A stretch of DNA of 64,000 bases from Lepidostoma basale (GCA_022606425.2 JAHDVF020000106.1:186001-250000), one strand, 5' to 3'. Counted from the first letter of the stretch, positions 11,707-22,229 are shown. A program made the numbers and translations. The notes: a model not told the origin generated them from the letters alone.

Positions 11707-12655
11707 AAGATTATTTAATCTCGTTTATCTAGAAAATAGTACACAGTTTTAATGTCACTTTAATCAAAAGCACAAAATGGCGAACGTGTCTTATTTAAAG
11801 ACCTATCTATTGTATTTATCGTGAGACAATGAAACTTCCAAGAAATATTATTTATGTAGAGGTTTAACGGTCAACGTAAACATCGGCTGGACGAATATTT
11901 ACGAAAATAATTCATCGCTAATGATGGCATAATGCCAAAGCACATTTTCCAACTTACAATTCTTCTGCAATGTGTTTTATATTATAGCAGATTTATTACT
12001 TCAGGATGAAGACGGGGAAACGACTTCGATTAATAAACGTTCTTGTCTCGTCGTGGATGGGTTGACTATTAAACAAAAGAGGATTGTTTCTAAAGACAAT
12101 ATGGTATGTGACAATAAGCTATTATTCTTGCGTTTAATTAACATTAAATCAAAACATTTATTAGACAGATGCTTGAGAGAGTGATGAAGATACTTATTAT
12201 AATATAATCATTTAGTCTGGCTTCATTTTTTATTTCTTCTTCTTCTTCTTCTTCAAGTTTTATTTAGTAAAATATATCTTTAAATCATAACAGTGCAGAC
12301 TAAATTCGTATTATTTGTATTTAATGTTTATTACAATTAAAATAGTTTCTAAATACGTCATTTTTGCATCCTACACTAATTAACTGTTTTTATCATTGCT
12401 CATAAATAAATTGGGTAGAATATAAAGTTTTAGTCTTAGGGATTGGTTGCAGCAAAGTCTGTTTGCTGGTTCATGGGATGCCACTTAGGCTATTAATGTG
12501 GTAGTTTCCCGTCGCTTTTCACAGAATATATTTACTCTAATTAATATTAAATAGAAAGTCTTTTTTATAATATACAGGTTTTATAACATTACTATTGTCA
12601 TTTAATGGTAGAAGTTCATTGTAAATACTGAAAAATAAAAATAAAAGCATTTTTT
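11707..12655. other. AT-rich intronic stretch; (TTC)n at about 12235
   Basis: A 70-codon open frame at 11972-12184 has no recognisable features and is not called. A (TTC)n run at 12235-12256 may be a LINE tail scar. Confidence 0.35.
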
Positions 12656-12659
12656 TAAA

Positions 12660-12800
12660 TGTATATTTAGTGAAAACGCACTAATGTTTGTGTCTTCGAC
12701 CGGTTTTGGCAGAAGATAATTGAACTTCACCAGTAGACGGCAGCTGCCGAAACCGGTCGAAGACAGAAACATTGGTAGATTTTCACTAAATATATATTTT
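12660..12800. repeat. Foldback family B with hammerhead-like core
   Basis: Near-perfect hairpin: left arm 'atatttagtgaaaa..cta(a)tgtttgtgtcttcgaccggttttggcag', right arm its complement ending 'ttttcactaaatat'. The right half reads AGTAGA, a GGCAGCTGCC stem, GAAA, CCGG, TC, which matches the spacing of a hammerhead core. Confidence 0.8.
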
Positions 12801-12839
12801 TTAAATTTACAATTCTTATTTTTATTTTCATTATTTATA

Positions 12840-13045
12840 TAAGTTTTATTATATTTTATGAATATTACACGTTTCGCCTGTCTAAGGCACTATCAAATTA
12901 TAATTTAATACTGCCTTAGCAAGGCAATGTATATCATTAATATAAAATATAATAAAATGTATGTAGACGCTGACGTTTTCATTAAGATGAATGATTTAAT
13001 ATGGAGTTTTACATAAGTATTCAAGAAACAAGAAATATTTTTTCA
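12840..13045. repeat. Foldback family A, inverted pair
   Basis: Left arm 'ttttattatattttatgaat..cgtttcgcctgtctaaggc', right arm 'ctgccttagcaaggc..' with 'aaaatataataaaatg', a 'gacgttttcatt' block and the 'taatatggagttttac..caagaaata' tail. Confidence 0.8.
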
Positions 13046-13339
13046 AGATTCCTAAAATAGAAGAAAAAACCGTGGAATGGAAACCAATGGAAGGAAATCT
13101 AAAAGTGGTCAAGGTCCAATATTTAACGAGTTTAAAAATGCATTCGAAATTCAAATATCAGATGTCACAGACATAACTTCCTACACAACGTGCTTCGAGT
13201 GACATCACCGTATACAAAGTAATTTCATGTGAAAATTTCAAGTTTACTTAAACGCGTACCTCTTTTGGAATATTGCCAAATCATCAAAATGAAACCCCCC
13301 GTTAGATCACATTTCATTACTAAGTATTAAAATAATTTA

Positions 13340-13900
13340 TTTTCGTAACATAGTTATATTTCAATGATGTGCAGGGCATGTGGGGATGTGGGCAGTTTTC
13401 GGAAACATGGGTTACATCCTGAAAAACCGGAAAATACCGATCAACCTGAAACGAAAAGTCTACGAAGCCTGTGTTCTGCCAGTTGGTACTTATGGTCTTG
13501 AAACTGTAACATTGTCCAAACAAAGTGCCGAAAAACTACGAGTGACCCAAAGAGCCATGGAAAGAGCCATGTTAGGAATAAGCCTAAAAGACAGAATCAG
13601 AAACGATACGGGAGAAAAAACAAAGGTCACTGACATCATCCACCGGGTGGCGACTCTAAAATGGCAATGGGTAGGTCACGTAGCCAGCTCAGATGAAAAA
13701 TGGACAAGAAGACTGCTGACTTGGAGACCGTGGACGGCAAAGAGAAGTGCAGGGTGACCACAACTACGGTGGAAGGATGATCTGATACGTCGGAATAACC
13801 TGGATGCAGTCTGCACAAGACAGAGTGATATGGAAGCGAATGGAGGAGGCCTTTGTCCAGAAGTGGACGGGAATAGGCTGAGATCAAAAACAACCAACGA
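13340..13900 (+). mobile_element. LINE RT C-terminal fragment, fairly well kept
   Basis: A 125-codon frame from 13380 reads KRKVYEACVLPVGTYGLETV, QRAMERAMLGISLKDRIRN, VATLKWQWVGHVASS and RRLLTWRPWTAKRSAG, then breaks. The next frames carry QLRWKDDL and FVQKW. This is the classic insect LINE polymerase tail. The endonuclease and RT core are missing (5'-truncated). Confidence 0.85.
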
Positions 13901-13979
13901 AGACGTTCCTAATGTTCAAGCTTCTATCCAGAAACACCCAGCCGTGCACTTATAACTCTATCATAAAGAAAGAGGTGGT

Positions 13980-14375
13980 TTTGAATCGTGGATAATAACA
14001 ACAAAGAATCTACTGGTTTGAGAATAGGATCCTAAGAAATATACCGGGGCCCAGATCTGGTGATGGAGCGGGAACTTGGAGGCATAGGAGCAATCGAGAG
14101 ATTTGTACTCAGCAGCCCCTTATAACGAGCGCCGTGATAGCCGTCGCCTAGCGTGGATTGGACGAGCCGAAGAAATCAGACCAAACTAGATCCTGGACGC
14201 GTCAAGACCAACCGGAGTAAGACCTATAGGAAGGCATAGACAGCGCCTAGTAGATAATGTTCTGGCTGATCTGGCTAGGTTGAGCAACATGGATTGTTGG
14301 GATCAAAAGGCGTAGGTTCGAGGAATTTGGAATAAAACCATCAAGATGGCTAAAACTCTTGGAAGTAAATAACTT
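13980..14375 (+). mobile_element. LINE 3' fragment, second family
   Basis: Broken frames show ELGGIGAIERFVLSS, RLAWIGRAEEIRPN and RHRQRLVDNVLADLARLSN then WDQKA, a LINE polymerase C-terminal pattern. It ends near the A-run at 14391. Confidence 0.6.
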
Positions 14376-14847
14376 ATTTTTGTAAATTTGAAAAAAAAAA
14401 CTGTAATAGGGAAATTATAAATTCTTTGTTTAAAATAATATAACGTTCATTAAGTTTGTGGTCAAATAATAAATTATATCGAATGCCAAACCTAGGTCCA
14501 CGAAAAGTTAACATATACGGCATGCAAAGTAACACTTTCTATAGTATTACTAATATTTTATACATACGGTATATCATATAATAATATAATCGATTAAATT
14601 TCGTAGTAATACATTTATTAATATATTATAGTAGTTTGAAAACGTACCTACAGAATTTTTCACAACAATAACGAAAAAAAGTAATCAAATAAAGAAATAC
14701 ACAGCTATTTATTCTCTTAATTAGCGATAAAAACGTTTATTAAACGGCGAACCAAGATATACTGGTAATACAAACAACTCTTTAATTTTTTTTAATTTTT
14801 TTTTCTGCAGAATTTCAAATAACACAACAAATATAGGTATCTATGAT
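14376..14847. other. AT-rich intronic stretch, nothing recognised
   Basis: No gene or paired repeats found. Confidence 0.35.
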
Positions 14848-15030
14848 TAATACGCATGAAAATGTCTGTTTTCTAGAAGTTTTATTATATATTATGGGAA
14901 TGATTTGTCTCGCCTTACTTAGCCATTATCAAACGCCTCTTGATATCAGCAAGCCGAAACATGTCATTCCCATAATAAATATTCTAGAAAGCAGACATTT
15001 TCATTAGCATTAATCATTTAATATATATAA
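14848..15030. repeat. Foldback family A, complete inverted pair
   Basis: Left arm 'atgaaaatgtctgttttctag..atgggaatgatttgtctcgcc', right arm 'agcaagccgaaacatgtc attcccat..ttctagaaagcagacatttt'. This is one of the most symmetrical copies. Confidence 0.85.
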
Positions 15031-15054
15031 GTATAAACACAACCAAGACCAATA

Positions 15055-15397
15055 TAATAACGAATCTGATCCTTGGTGGTACTATAGAGAATAACAATAA
15101 AAGAAGTCAACGAATACAAGTATCTCGGCCACAACATCTTTCTTTCCAGAGATAATCAGACTGCTGAGCTTCGGAGGAGAATAGGTCTTGGGTGGGCGGC
15201 ATATGGCAATCTGAAGACGTTCTTTAATATTAACATTCCCCATGTCGGAAACGCAAAATGTATGATCAATGCGTACTGCCAGTACTGAATTATGGAGAAG
15301 AAACGCTTACCCTAAGGGGTATGGTCGTCTTGGTAAGCCAAGACGACCATAGGGAGACTCCGTGTAGCACAGAGGAAACACGATAGAGCCATGCTAC
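15055..15397 (+). mobile_element. LINE RT fragment, left half of an interrupted copy
   Basis: Reads KEVNEYKYLGHNIFLSRDNQ, RRIGLGWAAYGNLKTFF, then frame-shifted to RVAQRKHDRAML, where it stops abruptly. The paralogue at 13.5 kb continues ML-GISLKDRIRN, and that continuation is found 1.6 kb away at 17022. A 13-bp perfect inverted repeat with a 4-nt loop sits inside at 15321-15350. Confidence 0.8.
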
Positions 15398-17021
15398 ATA
15401 TCGTGGGCATACAAGAGAAAGTGACCAAGTGACAAAATCAATAATGTTCAGGGGAGCCCTTTTTGTGTTTTTCTAAAGTTCAATTGCTTCTCAAAGATCA
15501 GATTTTTCAAGTAGGTGGTTGGTAATTTTACATTATATGAACAGTGCTTTTAACTTTAAGGTTGAGTAAAAATATATTTAAAAAACACAATCACTTTTAT
15601 ATAAAAAAAAAAAATACTTAGTCAATTTTACCTGTCAAATTTTTAATATTTTGCAGATAGTCATTTTTTCGTACATTGGGGGAGATAGTATGAAATATTT
15701 TTTTATTTCATAATCGATTTTTACATATTTATAGAGGTTAAATAAACACAGACATACAAAATAAATGAAAAAGACCAAATAATTAAGAAGTTTTACGTAA
15801 TAATCTAAAGAATTTTTTCTGACTGACTGACTGAAACTTTCTGACTGACTGAAACTGACACGTGAAGATAAATATGGATTTTGAAGTATATATACATCTT
15901 CCAAAAATGTGTCATGCATGATCACAATAACAAAGGTGGAATGGGGAATGTTGTAATTACATAAAGCGTGCGCTTAACCCAACCAATGACAGGTCATAAG
16001 TCCTGTAAACACCTTGATCATCCATGTTCAGTTTCCAGTTTACGTCTTCGTCTCTATTGAGATACAATTAAAATCTAAAGAATTTTGTTTATTAATTTAC
16101 TTTTTATAAAAAAAATATTTCTAGTATTTATTCATCGTCTTCAGATTCTGAATCCTTATTAGGATCAGGTGCTCTATCTGGATGATTTATTTCAGGTAGC
16201 GATCTATAACAAGTATGATATTCTGGAGGAATCGCTCCAGAGTCCTTTTTAGTTTAGTTACGGGTAGTTGCTTGGAGTATAAATGCTGAATTAATGATGG
16301 ATCTTTCACTATGTATGGGTTGCTATTTTTATTTTTGTTTCTTTTAGATTATTTCAACCTTAAAAATATTGATAGTCATTCAAGCAGTAAACGTTAACAA
16401 GTTTTATAACAGACTCTTTGGCACTGTGCATAGGGTTTACCTCCATGTATAAATGTCCCGATTCTAAGAAATTATGTTGAATCGTTTTATACCAGGTGGT
16501 TTGAGTCAAGTACAGGAATAATGATGCAATACATTGGATACGATTTTGGCATAAAAATGTATCAGAAAATAATTAAAGTTCATTAATGTTTTCATCAAGA
16601 CCGTTTATCCACATCTGTAATGCAGTATCTATTTCTGAACTTCCATGTTGCCCATTTACCTCACTCCATGTAAAGCATAATGCAGTATTAGGTGCACTAT
16701 CAATTGGGCCATGACTAATGCAACTATCGGATTATAGAAAAACAAACCGTATACTAACTACTAACTCTAAATAACTCTTTACTGGTGACATCTACCGACA
16801 AGTGAAATTGACCAACTGTCACTTGGTTAATTTTACTTGTCAAGAATCTGTGAGCTTCTATCAAATGGTCACATTTTTTAAAACCTAATTTCTTTTTGGA
16901 GTGTCGAATCAACGGGAAATTTTTACCAGTCAAGCATTATGCTAATACGATGTTAAAAAGTCAATAATCTTTATTTCGTCATTTTTGCAGATAGTCACTT
17001 TTACTTGTATACCCACGATAT
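15398..17021. mobile_element. Decayed DNA transposon, about 1.62 kb, with 28-bp terminal inverted repeats
   Basis: The left end ATATCGTGGGCATACAAG.. (15398-15425) and the reverse complement of the right end ATATCGTGGGTATACAAG.. (16994-17021) match at 25 of 28 positions, both running on to AAAGTGAC. The element splits a LINE reading frame exactly between ML and (I)RLSDRIRN. Inside lies a minus-strand transposase-like fossil (16128-16760). No clear target duplication. Superfamily undetermined. Confidence 0.75.
16128..16760 (-). pseudogene. Fossil of a DUF7869-like (transposon-associated) protein
   Basis: Minus-strand translation gives, in order, HGPIDSAPNTALCFTWSEVN; GSSEIDTALQMWINGLDEN; a stop; LFSDTFLCQNRIQCIASLF; TIQHNFLESGHLYMEVNPMH; and, after frame breaks, a C-terminus with acidic DPNKDSESEDDE*. 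The CQNRIQ and ESGHLYMEVNPMHS blocks resemble the GQN and SGH..D..H motifs of a domain common in insect transposon-linked proteins (family recognition from memory). One stop and several frame shifts make it dead. It lies wholly inside the 28-bp TIR element and is probably that element's former transposase. Confidence 0.6.
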
Positions 17022-17340
17022 AAGACTCTCAGACCGGATAAGAAATACTGAAATACGTAGAAGGTCGGGAGTAACAGATATCGTCGCAAGGGTAGCGAAG
17101 CTTAAATGGTAATTTGCGAGACATGTTGCCAGATTGGTAGACGATAGATGGACCAGAAGGGTGGTAGAGTGGAGACTCCGCGAAGACAAAAGAAATAGAG
17201 GGAGACCCCCCACACGGTGGTCCGATGACATTAGAAGAATTGCTGGCGATTGTATGCGAAAGGCTCAAGACAGGGATACGTGGAGAAGTATAGGGGAGGC
17301 CTATGTCCAGCAGTGGACGACAACGGCTGTCTAAGTAAGT
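17022..17340 (+). mobile_element. LINE RT fragment, right half of the interrupted copy
   Basis: Resumes RLSDRIRNTEIRRRSGVTDI, ARVAKLKW, a stop, then VDDRWTRRVVEWRLREDKRN, RGRPPTRWSDDIRRIAG and DTWRSIGEAYVQQW. Ends in (GTAA)n near 17340, followed by a scrap of family A tail. Confidence 0.85.
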
Positions 17341-17719
17341 AAGTAATCATTTAATATGGAGTTTTACACAATTATTTAAGAAACAACAAATGAGAAACAC
17401 ATTTATTTAAGAAAAAACAAATCTGTGCTGGATTTGTTACAATTACGAGTATTATTATTGCAGTCATCACATTAAAATCATATTTGCATCTATTTGCCCA
17501 ACTTGTGAATTGGTTGGGTTTTTTCATATTATGTAAATTGGTTAAAGCTGCGATTCTCAAATTATCATTATATTATACAAATACTGTCACGTTTTCGTTT
17601 ATATATTATATTATTATATAATTGTTTATGTTTAATTTTGTTTGAATGCAGTTATAATACTGCTCTTGTTTAGCAGTTTTATAATTAAAATAGTTTACCT
17701 GTAATATTAATGCACTTAC
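17341..17719. other. AT-rich intronic stretch with a family A tail scrap
   Basis: 17345-17390 reads 'atttaatatggagttttaca..' as at the end of family A copies. Otherwise nothing. Confidence 0.4.
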
Positions 17720-17755
17720 CTTTCCATACGCCGGGATGTATCTCAGAGGAACAGC
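17720..17755 (-). CDS. Candidate 12-codon internal exon of the myofilin-like gene
   Basis: On the minus strand AVPLRYIPAYGK is bounded by an acceptor-like ..ctgcactgaag and a strong donor gtaagtgc, phase 0 at both ends. It would join in frame to IHTISAF.. at 1026. The frame stays open upstream to about 17845 (QLIVFPNPKWRF..), so a longer exon, or a different first exon, is possible. The upstream acceptor is weak and the donor is the best evidence. Confidence 0.4.
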
Positions 17756-18039
17756 CTTCAGTGCAGTCGGCAGATCAGGTAGGCGATGCAGTTCGGTGAA
17801 ACGCCATTTTGGATTCGGGAAAACAATCAATTGCTTTTATGAACATCTTTGAATATAGCGTGTGTTCGAAAATACTCCCAAAAATATTTGTCTACACGGA
17901 TTATATAAACATTAAATATCGAACTTTTTTCTACGAAATATTAATCTGAGGAGGACACTGTTTGTTTTTAAAACGTTATTTTTTTATTTTTATAAAGAAA
18001 GTTTTGCATTCTTGGCTAATATAAAGTAAACAATATTTA

Positions 18040-18185
18040 TTTATAGTTTGTAACACCTGATGTTGTCAACATAAATAATTCATTAATAAATTGTGATACG
18101 TACTCGTATAATAACAGTGTTTCAAAATTAAAACATTTAATAATGTTAAAGTATCATAGTGTTTCGGCCAAAATAATGGATTATA
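18040..18185 (-). repeat. Foldback family C, partial copy
   Basis: Contains 'taacacctgatgttgtcaac', 'aattgtgatac', 'taacagtgtt' and the terminal 'tatcatagtgtttcggccaa', the reverse of the end seen at 40.55 kb. Confidence 0.7.
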
Positions 18186-18745
18186 AAAATTTTATTCTTT
18201 AAAATTTTCTGTAAATTTATTTATTTGTTGGTCTAAATTCAGGCTAATAAATAGTCAAATACAATTATGTTTAATATATGTTGTGTTTTTTATTCTAGTG
18301 GGGAAAATAAATGATTATTATTAATAGCTGAAATATTCTTGACTTGTTTTCCATTGTGGATTATGAGCAGAATGTAAACTGGGTGGAGGAGAAGAGTGTA
18401 GAAAGGGGACGGTTAGTGTTCTGTGAGAAGATCCTCGTGTTTCAGTTCATCCATAGTTAGAATAATAAAATAATAACGGAAACACTACGTTGCAGTCAGA
18501 GTAAATCGAATATTTTATTTATTAGAGAATTTCGATGGTTGTTACAAGCATTATTTTATTTAAACCTAACGTAACGTTATAAAAAATCATATTAAAATTA
18601 TTTAAAAAATATATAAAATGAAAAGCAGTCGGCGTAAGGTCGGCTCTAGTGTTAAGCGAGAGCCTTAAAGCTCGGTTCACACGGGCGCCATTGCTGGTTG
18701 CTGGCGTGACGTCACGCGGCAGTCGCGCGTGAAGCTAGTCGCAAG

Positions 18746-19042
18746 CTAGACGCGGTAGGAGTAGTGGCGGTAGTTGGTCCCGTAGGGCAGGCGGCCCGAG
18801 GCGGTGGAGCTGTAGGAGTAGCCGCCGGGCCCGTCGCCGCTGCGAGACGTGCGCTCCGTGGAGTAGTTGTAGTCCCCGGGGCCCCCGCTGCGGCGCTCCA
18901 GCGTGCTGGAGTAGGAGCTGGTGCGCGGCGCGCCCAGCCCGCTGGTCGAGCTCACGTTGTTGCTGGAGTAGGAGTAGGAGTACTGCTCCTCGGCGCGCCG
19001 CGGCACCCCGGGCGTGTCCACGACCACGTAATGGCGCGGCGT
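18746..19042 (-). CDS. Alternative terminal exon of the myofilin-like gene
   Basis: Minus-strand block after acceptor ..ggcattgttgcag, phase 0, 98 codons plus TAG. It starts TPRHYVVVDTPGVPRRAEEQ and is a low-complexity Tyr/Ser/Arg/Gly chain with repeated YSYSS, SSYSS and YNYS units, ending NYRHYSYRV. Spliced to the first exon (23358-23290) it gives a 121-aa protein. GC-rich with sharp edges in AT-rich surroundings. Candidate AATAAA signals lie on the minus strand near 18515. Such Tyr-rich tails are common in insect thick-filament accessory proteins; no catalytic motif. Extensible-matrix or cuticle-like proteins are alternatives if it is a separate gene. Confidence 0.65.
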   Translation of the reverse strand, partial: TPRHYVVVDTPGVPRRAEEQYSYSYSSNNVSSTSGLGAPRTSSYSSTLERRSGGPGDYNYSTERTSRSGDGPGGYSYSSTASGRLPYGTNYRHYSYRV

Positions 19043-19105
19043 CTGCAACAATGCCACCTCACTGCACCTTCATTTGCATACTACTCGTACTACCCGACCG
19101 GTGCG

Positions 19106-19317
19106 TAACCCTTTGACGACTTCGCGCGACTTTGACTTTGTATCCGTGTGCCGAATGAGCGCGGACGCGTGCAAGTTTGTGTTTGATTCGATTCGTTACT
19201 TTTTTAATTATTCTAACCAAACTGAAACAGAAGATTATGTTGTGTGGGAGGAATTAAGCGGGTGAAGTGGGTACAATCATTGTGTGGCGGAATATTCCGA
19301 CCCGTCGTTAAAGGGTT
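19106..19317. mobile_element. Small TIR element (TTAACCCTTTRACGAC ends)
   Basis: The left end 'taaccctttgacgac' and the reverse of the right end 'taaccctttaacgac' match with one change. About 212 bp, no credible protein. It lies only about 60 bp upstream of the acceptor of the 19042 exon. The ends resemble piggyBac-type MITEs (inference). Confidence 0.55.
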
Positions 19318-19991
19318 AGTTACCAGAAGGTAAACTCGAGAAAAAAAAACGGTAGTTTTCCAGCTAAGCGACTTTTCACAACCATGCAGAAATAGAAATA
19401 AAATTGATCACAGTTGAAAATCTTTGTCGGTTGACCTACACATACATCTGTCTCATGTTCTCGTGCATGAATGGCAAGAAAAAATAAAACCAAATAATTT
19501 TAACAACCTTATTTATTATATTATAAATTCTTCATCAAAACAATCAAATTTCAAAAAAAAAATACAATCGGTGAAAATACCTACAGTTATCGAAGTTATT
19601 TGTACAATTCATTGATACTCACATAATTCAACAATGAGTGTACATTTTGTGTCCCATAGTTGAAATATATACATATATAAAAAAAATACTTAATTATAAT
19701 AAGCGTTTGCGTAAAGGATCAAAAATAAATTGCTTTTTTAAATAAAAATGGAATAAGCGAGATCAGTGCTATAAGCGTTAATTACAAATCGTTCGTTGCG
19801 GGTTTCGTTAGCTAAAAGCTTCAAAGTGACTTCTACGGGTCTAATCTTTCTACCACTAACTACAGTATCAAATAATTATAAAATAAGCGTAATCGAGGGG
19901 GACTTAAAGCTTTTAGCGCGTATACTTCGTAGTATTATATTTTTGTATATTTTTTGGTTTATATTATAAAAAAGCATTGTCGATTGAGCGC
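19318..19991. other. AT-rich stretch, probably 3' UTR and intron of the myofilin-like gene
   Basis: No open frame of interest. On the minus strand it follows directly after the stop codon at 19992 and should hold the 3' UTR of that isoform. Confidence 0.4.
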
Positions 19992-20378
19992 TTAATAGGT
20001 TGCGTAGTTGCTGTAAAAGACTCTAGTCTTGGGGTCCGTGTAGGTCCTGGTGCGGTGGAGGTGCGGCAGGAGCACGTCCATGTGTTCCTTGTCAGTGAGG
20101 GCGGAGACTTCCCCGCCCGCTTCCACGATGAGGTCGTGCCTGCGCACCGCGCTCAGCACGCGCTCCTTGGTCCGGTCGCGGGCCGAAACGTACTCCTTGA
20201 TGGGCTGGCTGAGCACGCGCTGGCTGGGCTTGATGGCGGCACGAGCCTGGGGCGACAGGATGGATGGCCGCGAGCGCGGGGCCACGGGCTCCCGCTTGCC
20301 GAAGGCCGTAATAGGATCAGCCACGAGGCTGGGCCGGGGCACGAAGGGCACCTTATCCCAGTCCATTTGGGTATGCCT
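19992..20378 (-). CDS. Mf: Terminal exon of the myofilin-like gene, main conserved body
   Basis: After acceptor ..ctggccattgcag (phase 0) there are 128 codons plus TAA. Ordered blocks: MDWDKVPFVPRPSLVADPIT, AFGKREP, a basic Pro/Ser region, SQRVLSQPIKEYVSARDRTK, ERVLSAVRRHDLIVEAGGEV, LTDKEHMDVLLPHLHRTRTY and FYSNYATY. The PRPSLVADP.TAFG and LPHLHRTRTYT blocks are what I associate with myofilin, a small insect muscle thick-filament protein. That identification is from memory and is not certain. Joined to the 23-codon first exon it gives 151 aa with no signal peptide or membrane segment, as expected of a sarcomere protein. The alternative terminal exon at 18746-19042 and the exons further left imply isoforms. 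Confidence 0.7.
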   Translation of the reverse strand, partial: RHTQMDWDKVPFVPRPSLVADPITAFGKREPVAPRSRPSILSPQARAAIKPSQRVLSQPIKEYVSARDRTKERVLSAVRRHDLIVEAGGEVSALTDKEHMDVLLPHLHRTRTYTDPKTRVFYSNYATY

Positions 20379-22229
20379 CTGCAATGGCCAGAGGCGTTCA
20401 TTAGACGCGGGGCCATCGAGAGTGGATGAGGCGACGATAGAGGACCCAGAAAACTCAGATGAGACTCAATGAAACATTTGGTATCATCAATTAAACTTGA
20501 CGAATCTGATTTGGAACTTAAATTTGTAAATGCGCATTTTATCTAATGTTTTTTTTCTTTATCGCACTGTCTTCGATTAAAACGATCTAATAAATAATTC
20601 AACTGGATAACCTTTCTAACTGGATAACCAAATCTACATATTGTATGAAATAATGCTCATAATTTTATTTCATCTTTTGAAACGGTGAGCGCTTTTTCTG
20701 CAAATCTTTCTATTTCTAGAATATGAATCATCCCTCACCCACTCCCGACAGCCCATTTAAGACGGGGCATTGCCCCTTTACTATATATATATTAACTGTT
20801 TGTGAGTAACAACACTACCGGGTGTGGCGACTCCGCTATTTTATAAAGATTACGTTCGCATCATTGACAACGGATCGGTCGCGCGCACGAAACAGGTGTG
20901 GCCACAGCTTAAGCCAAGTTCCATGCGTCTTTTAATTTTTAAATACGAGCGTATTTACTTGATTTTTTTTTGTCAAATCGCTTTGATAATTTTTGAGATT
21001 TTGTTAATTTTTAAGTTAGTCGACTCGTGTATAAAATGAAATAAAAATAGAAGATTGTGTGTGTGAAGTCATGATTGATAATTATCCAAATATAAACCAT
21101 TTTCAGTGCGACTTTATATGATGAATTAAGTAAAGATACTATGGTTGATATTGGGTTTAAATTTCTAGGTATGATCACATAGATCAATAGAAAAGTATAG
21201 AATTTTGTGTGCCTAGCGCGAATTCTCTAAAATAAATTAAAAGTGATGTACAATTTTTATTTACATACAAAATGTTTATTAACTAATTAACTATTTACAA
21301 AAAAAATAACAAGAAAAACATCAATATTTAAGAGTTCAGCGATGTACTGGACATTTTATGACTTGTGATTTTGTTTCATTAACATTATATAATTTTATAT
21401 ACAAAGCGTGTCATTTAGTTCTATGTTGTATTTGTGAGATTATGAAGTTAGTTTTTTTTAATGTGGGCCATTGAATTATTTTAAAATATAATAAGTGTAA
21501 CTTCGCTTTTGTTTTTCACATAATTTCATATTACAGACACATTTTCAAAATGTATTCAAAAAGCGTAGACCATGTTATTTCACAACGTATTTGTCCAGGT
21601 ACTAAATGCTCCATAAATTTTCAAAAGCGATAAATTGCAAGCGATGACTCGAGTTTTCAAAATTTCCCCCGAACATTAAAATAATATCGTTAAAGTCGCT
21701 TTTCGTGATAAATCGACTGGGCAGAATGATCTATGAAGTCATTTCTTTCCCGATGTCTTGGCAAGTCTTATTAAAATGATATCTCCACTGTAAAAGACGC
21801 CAAGAGAAAATTGTTCATTATGAAATATACTTGAAAACTTTCCAAAATATTACGCACGGCACGCCTTGGCTGAATATTGAATAATTCAGAGTCTAAACCT
21901 TTAATTACGGAATACATAAGCATCTTCATTTGTCTAAATATTAATTTAATTTGTTCTATTAAATTCTACGTAATACAAGTAGGTACCTCACGTAGATTAT
22001 TTATGTGACAAGCACTTTCAACGAGGGTAAACATAATTTTAAATTTAGAAAGCTTTTAAAACAGAATTGTGAAAACAAAATGTAAATATCTTTCTCGCGA
22101 AACGATGACAGAATTGTTGTGTTTTCAGCATGGGTCTAGATGTTATCTAATTTTTTTCGTAAACAGCGTTGACAGTTGATTACTAAACGGAATTTGCATG
22201 CTTCTTCACATGTTTCAAGTAAATTTGTC
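20379..22229. other. Intron of the myofilin-like gene, nothing recognised
   Basis: AT-rich; no repeat ends or reading frames that I can support. Confidence 0.4.

Noticed and set aside
11972..12184. 70-codon plus-strand frame DLLLQDEDGETTSINKRS..
   Set aside because: No family features, no repeat relatives, no splice logic beyond a weak upstream AG; expected by chance.
15635..15925. 96-codon minus-strand frame inside the 15.4-17.0 kb transposon
   Set aside because: Low-complexity, Phe/Tyr/Leu-rich; appears to be chance in AT-rich DNA rather than part of the transposase fossil.
18764..19108. A 114-codon Ala/Val/Gly-rich plus-strand frame
   Set aside because: Antisense shadow of the Tyr/Ser-rich minus-strand exon.
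20050..20472. Open frames on the plus strand overlapping the 19992-20378 exon (up to 150 codons)
   Set aside because: Shadow frames caused by the GC-rich minus-strand exon; the minus frame has splice sites and family-like blocks.
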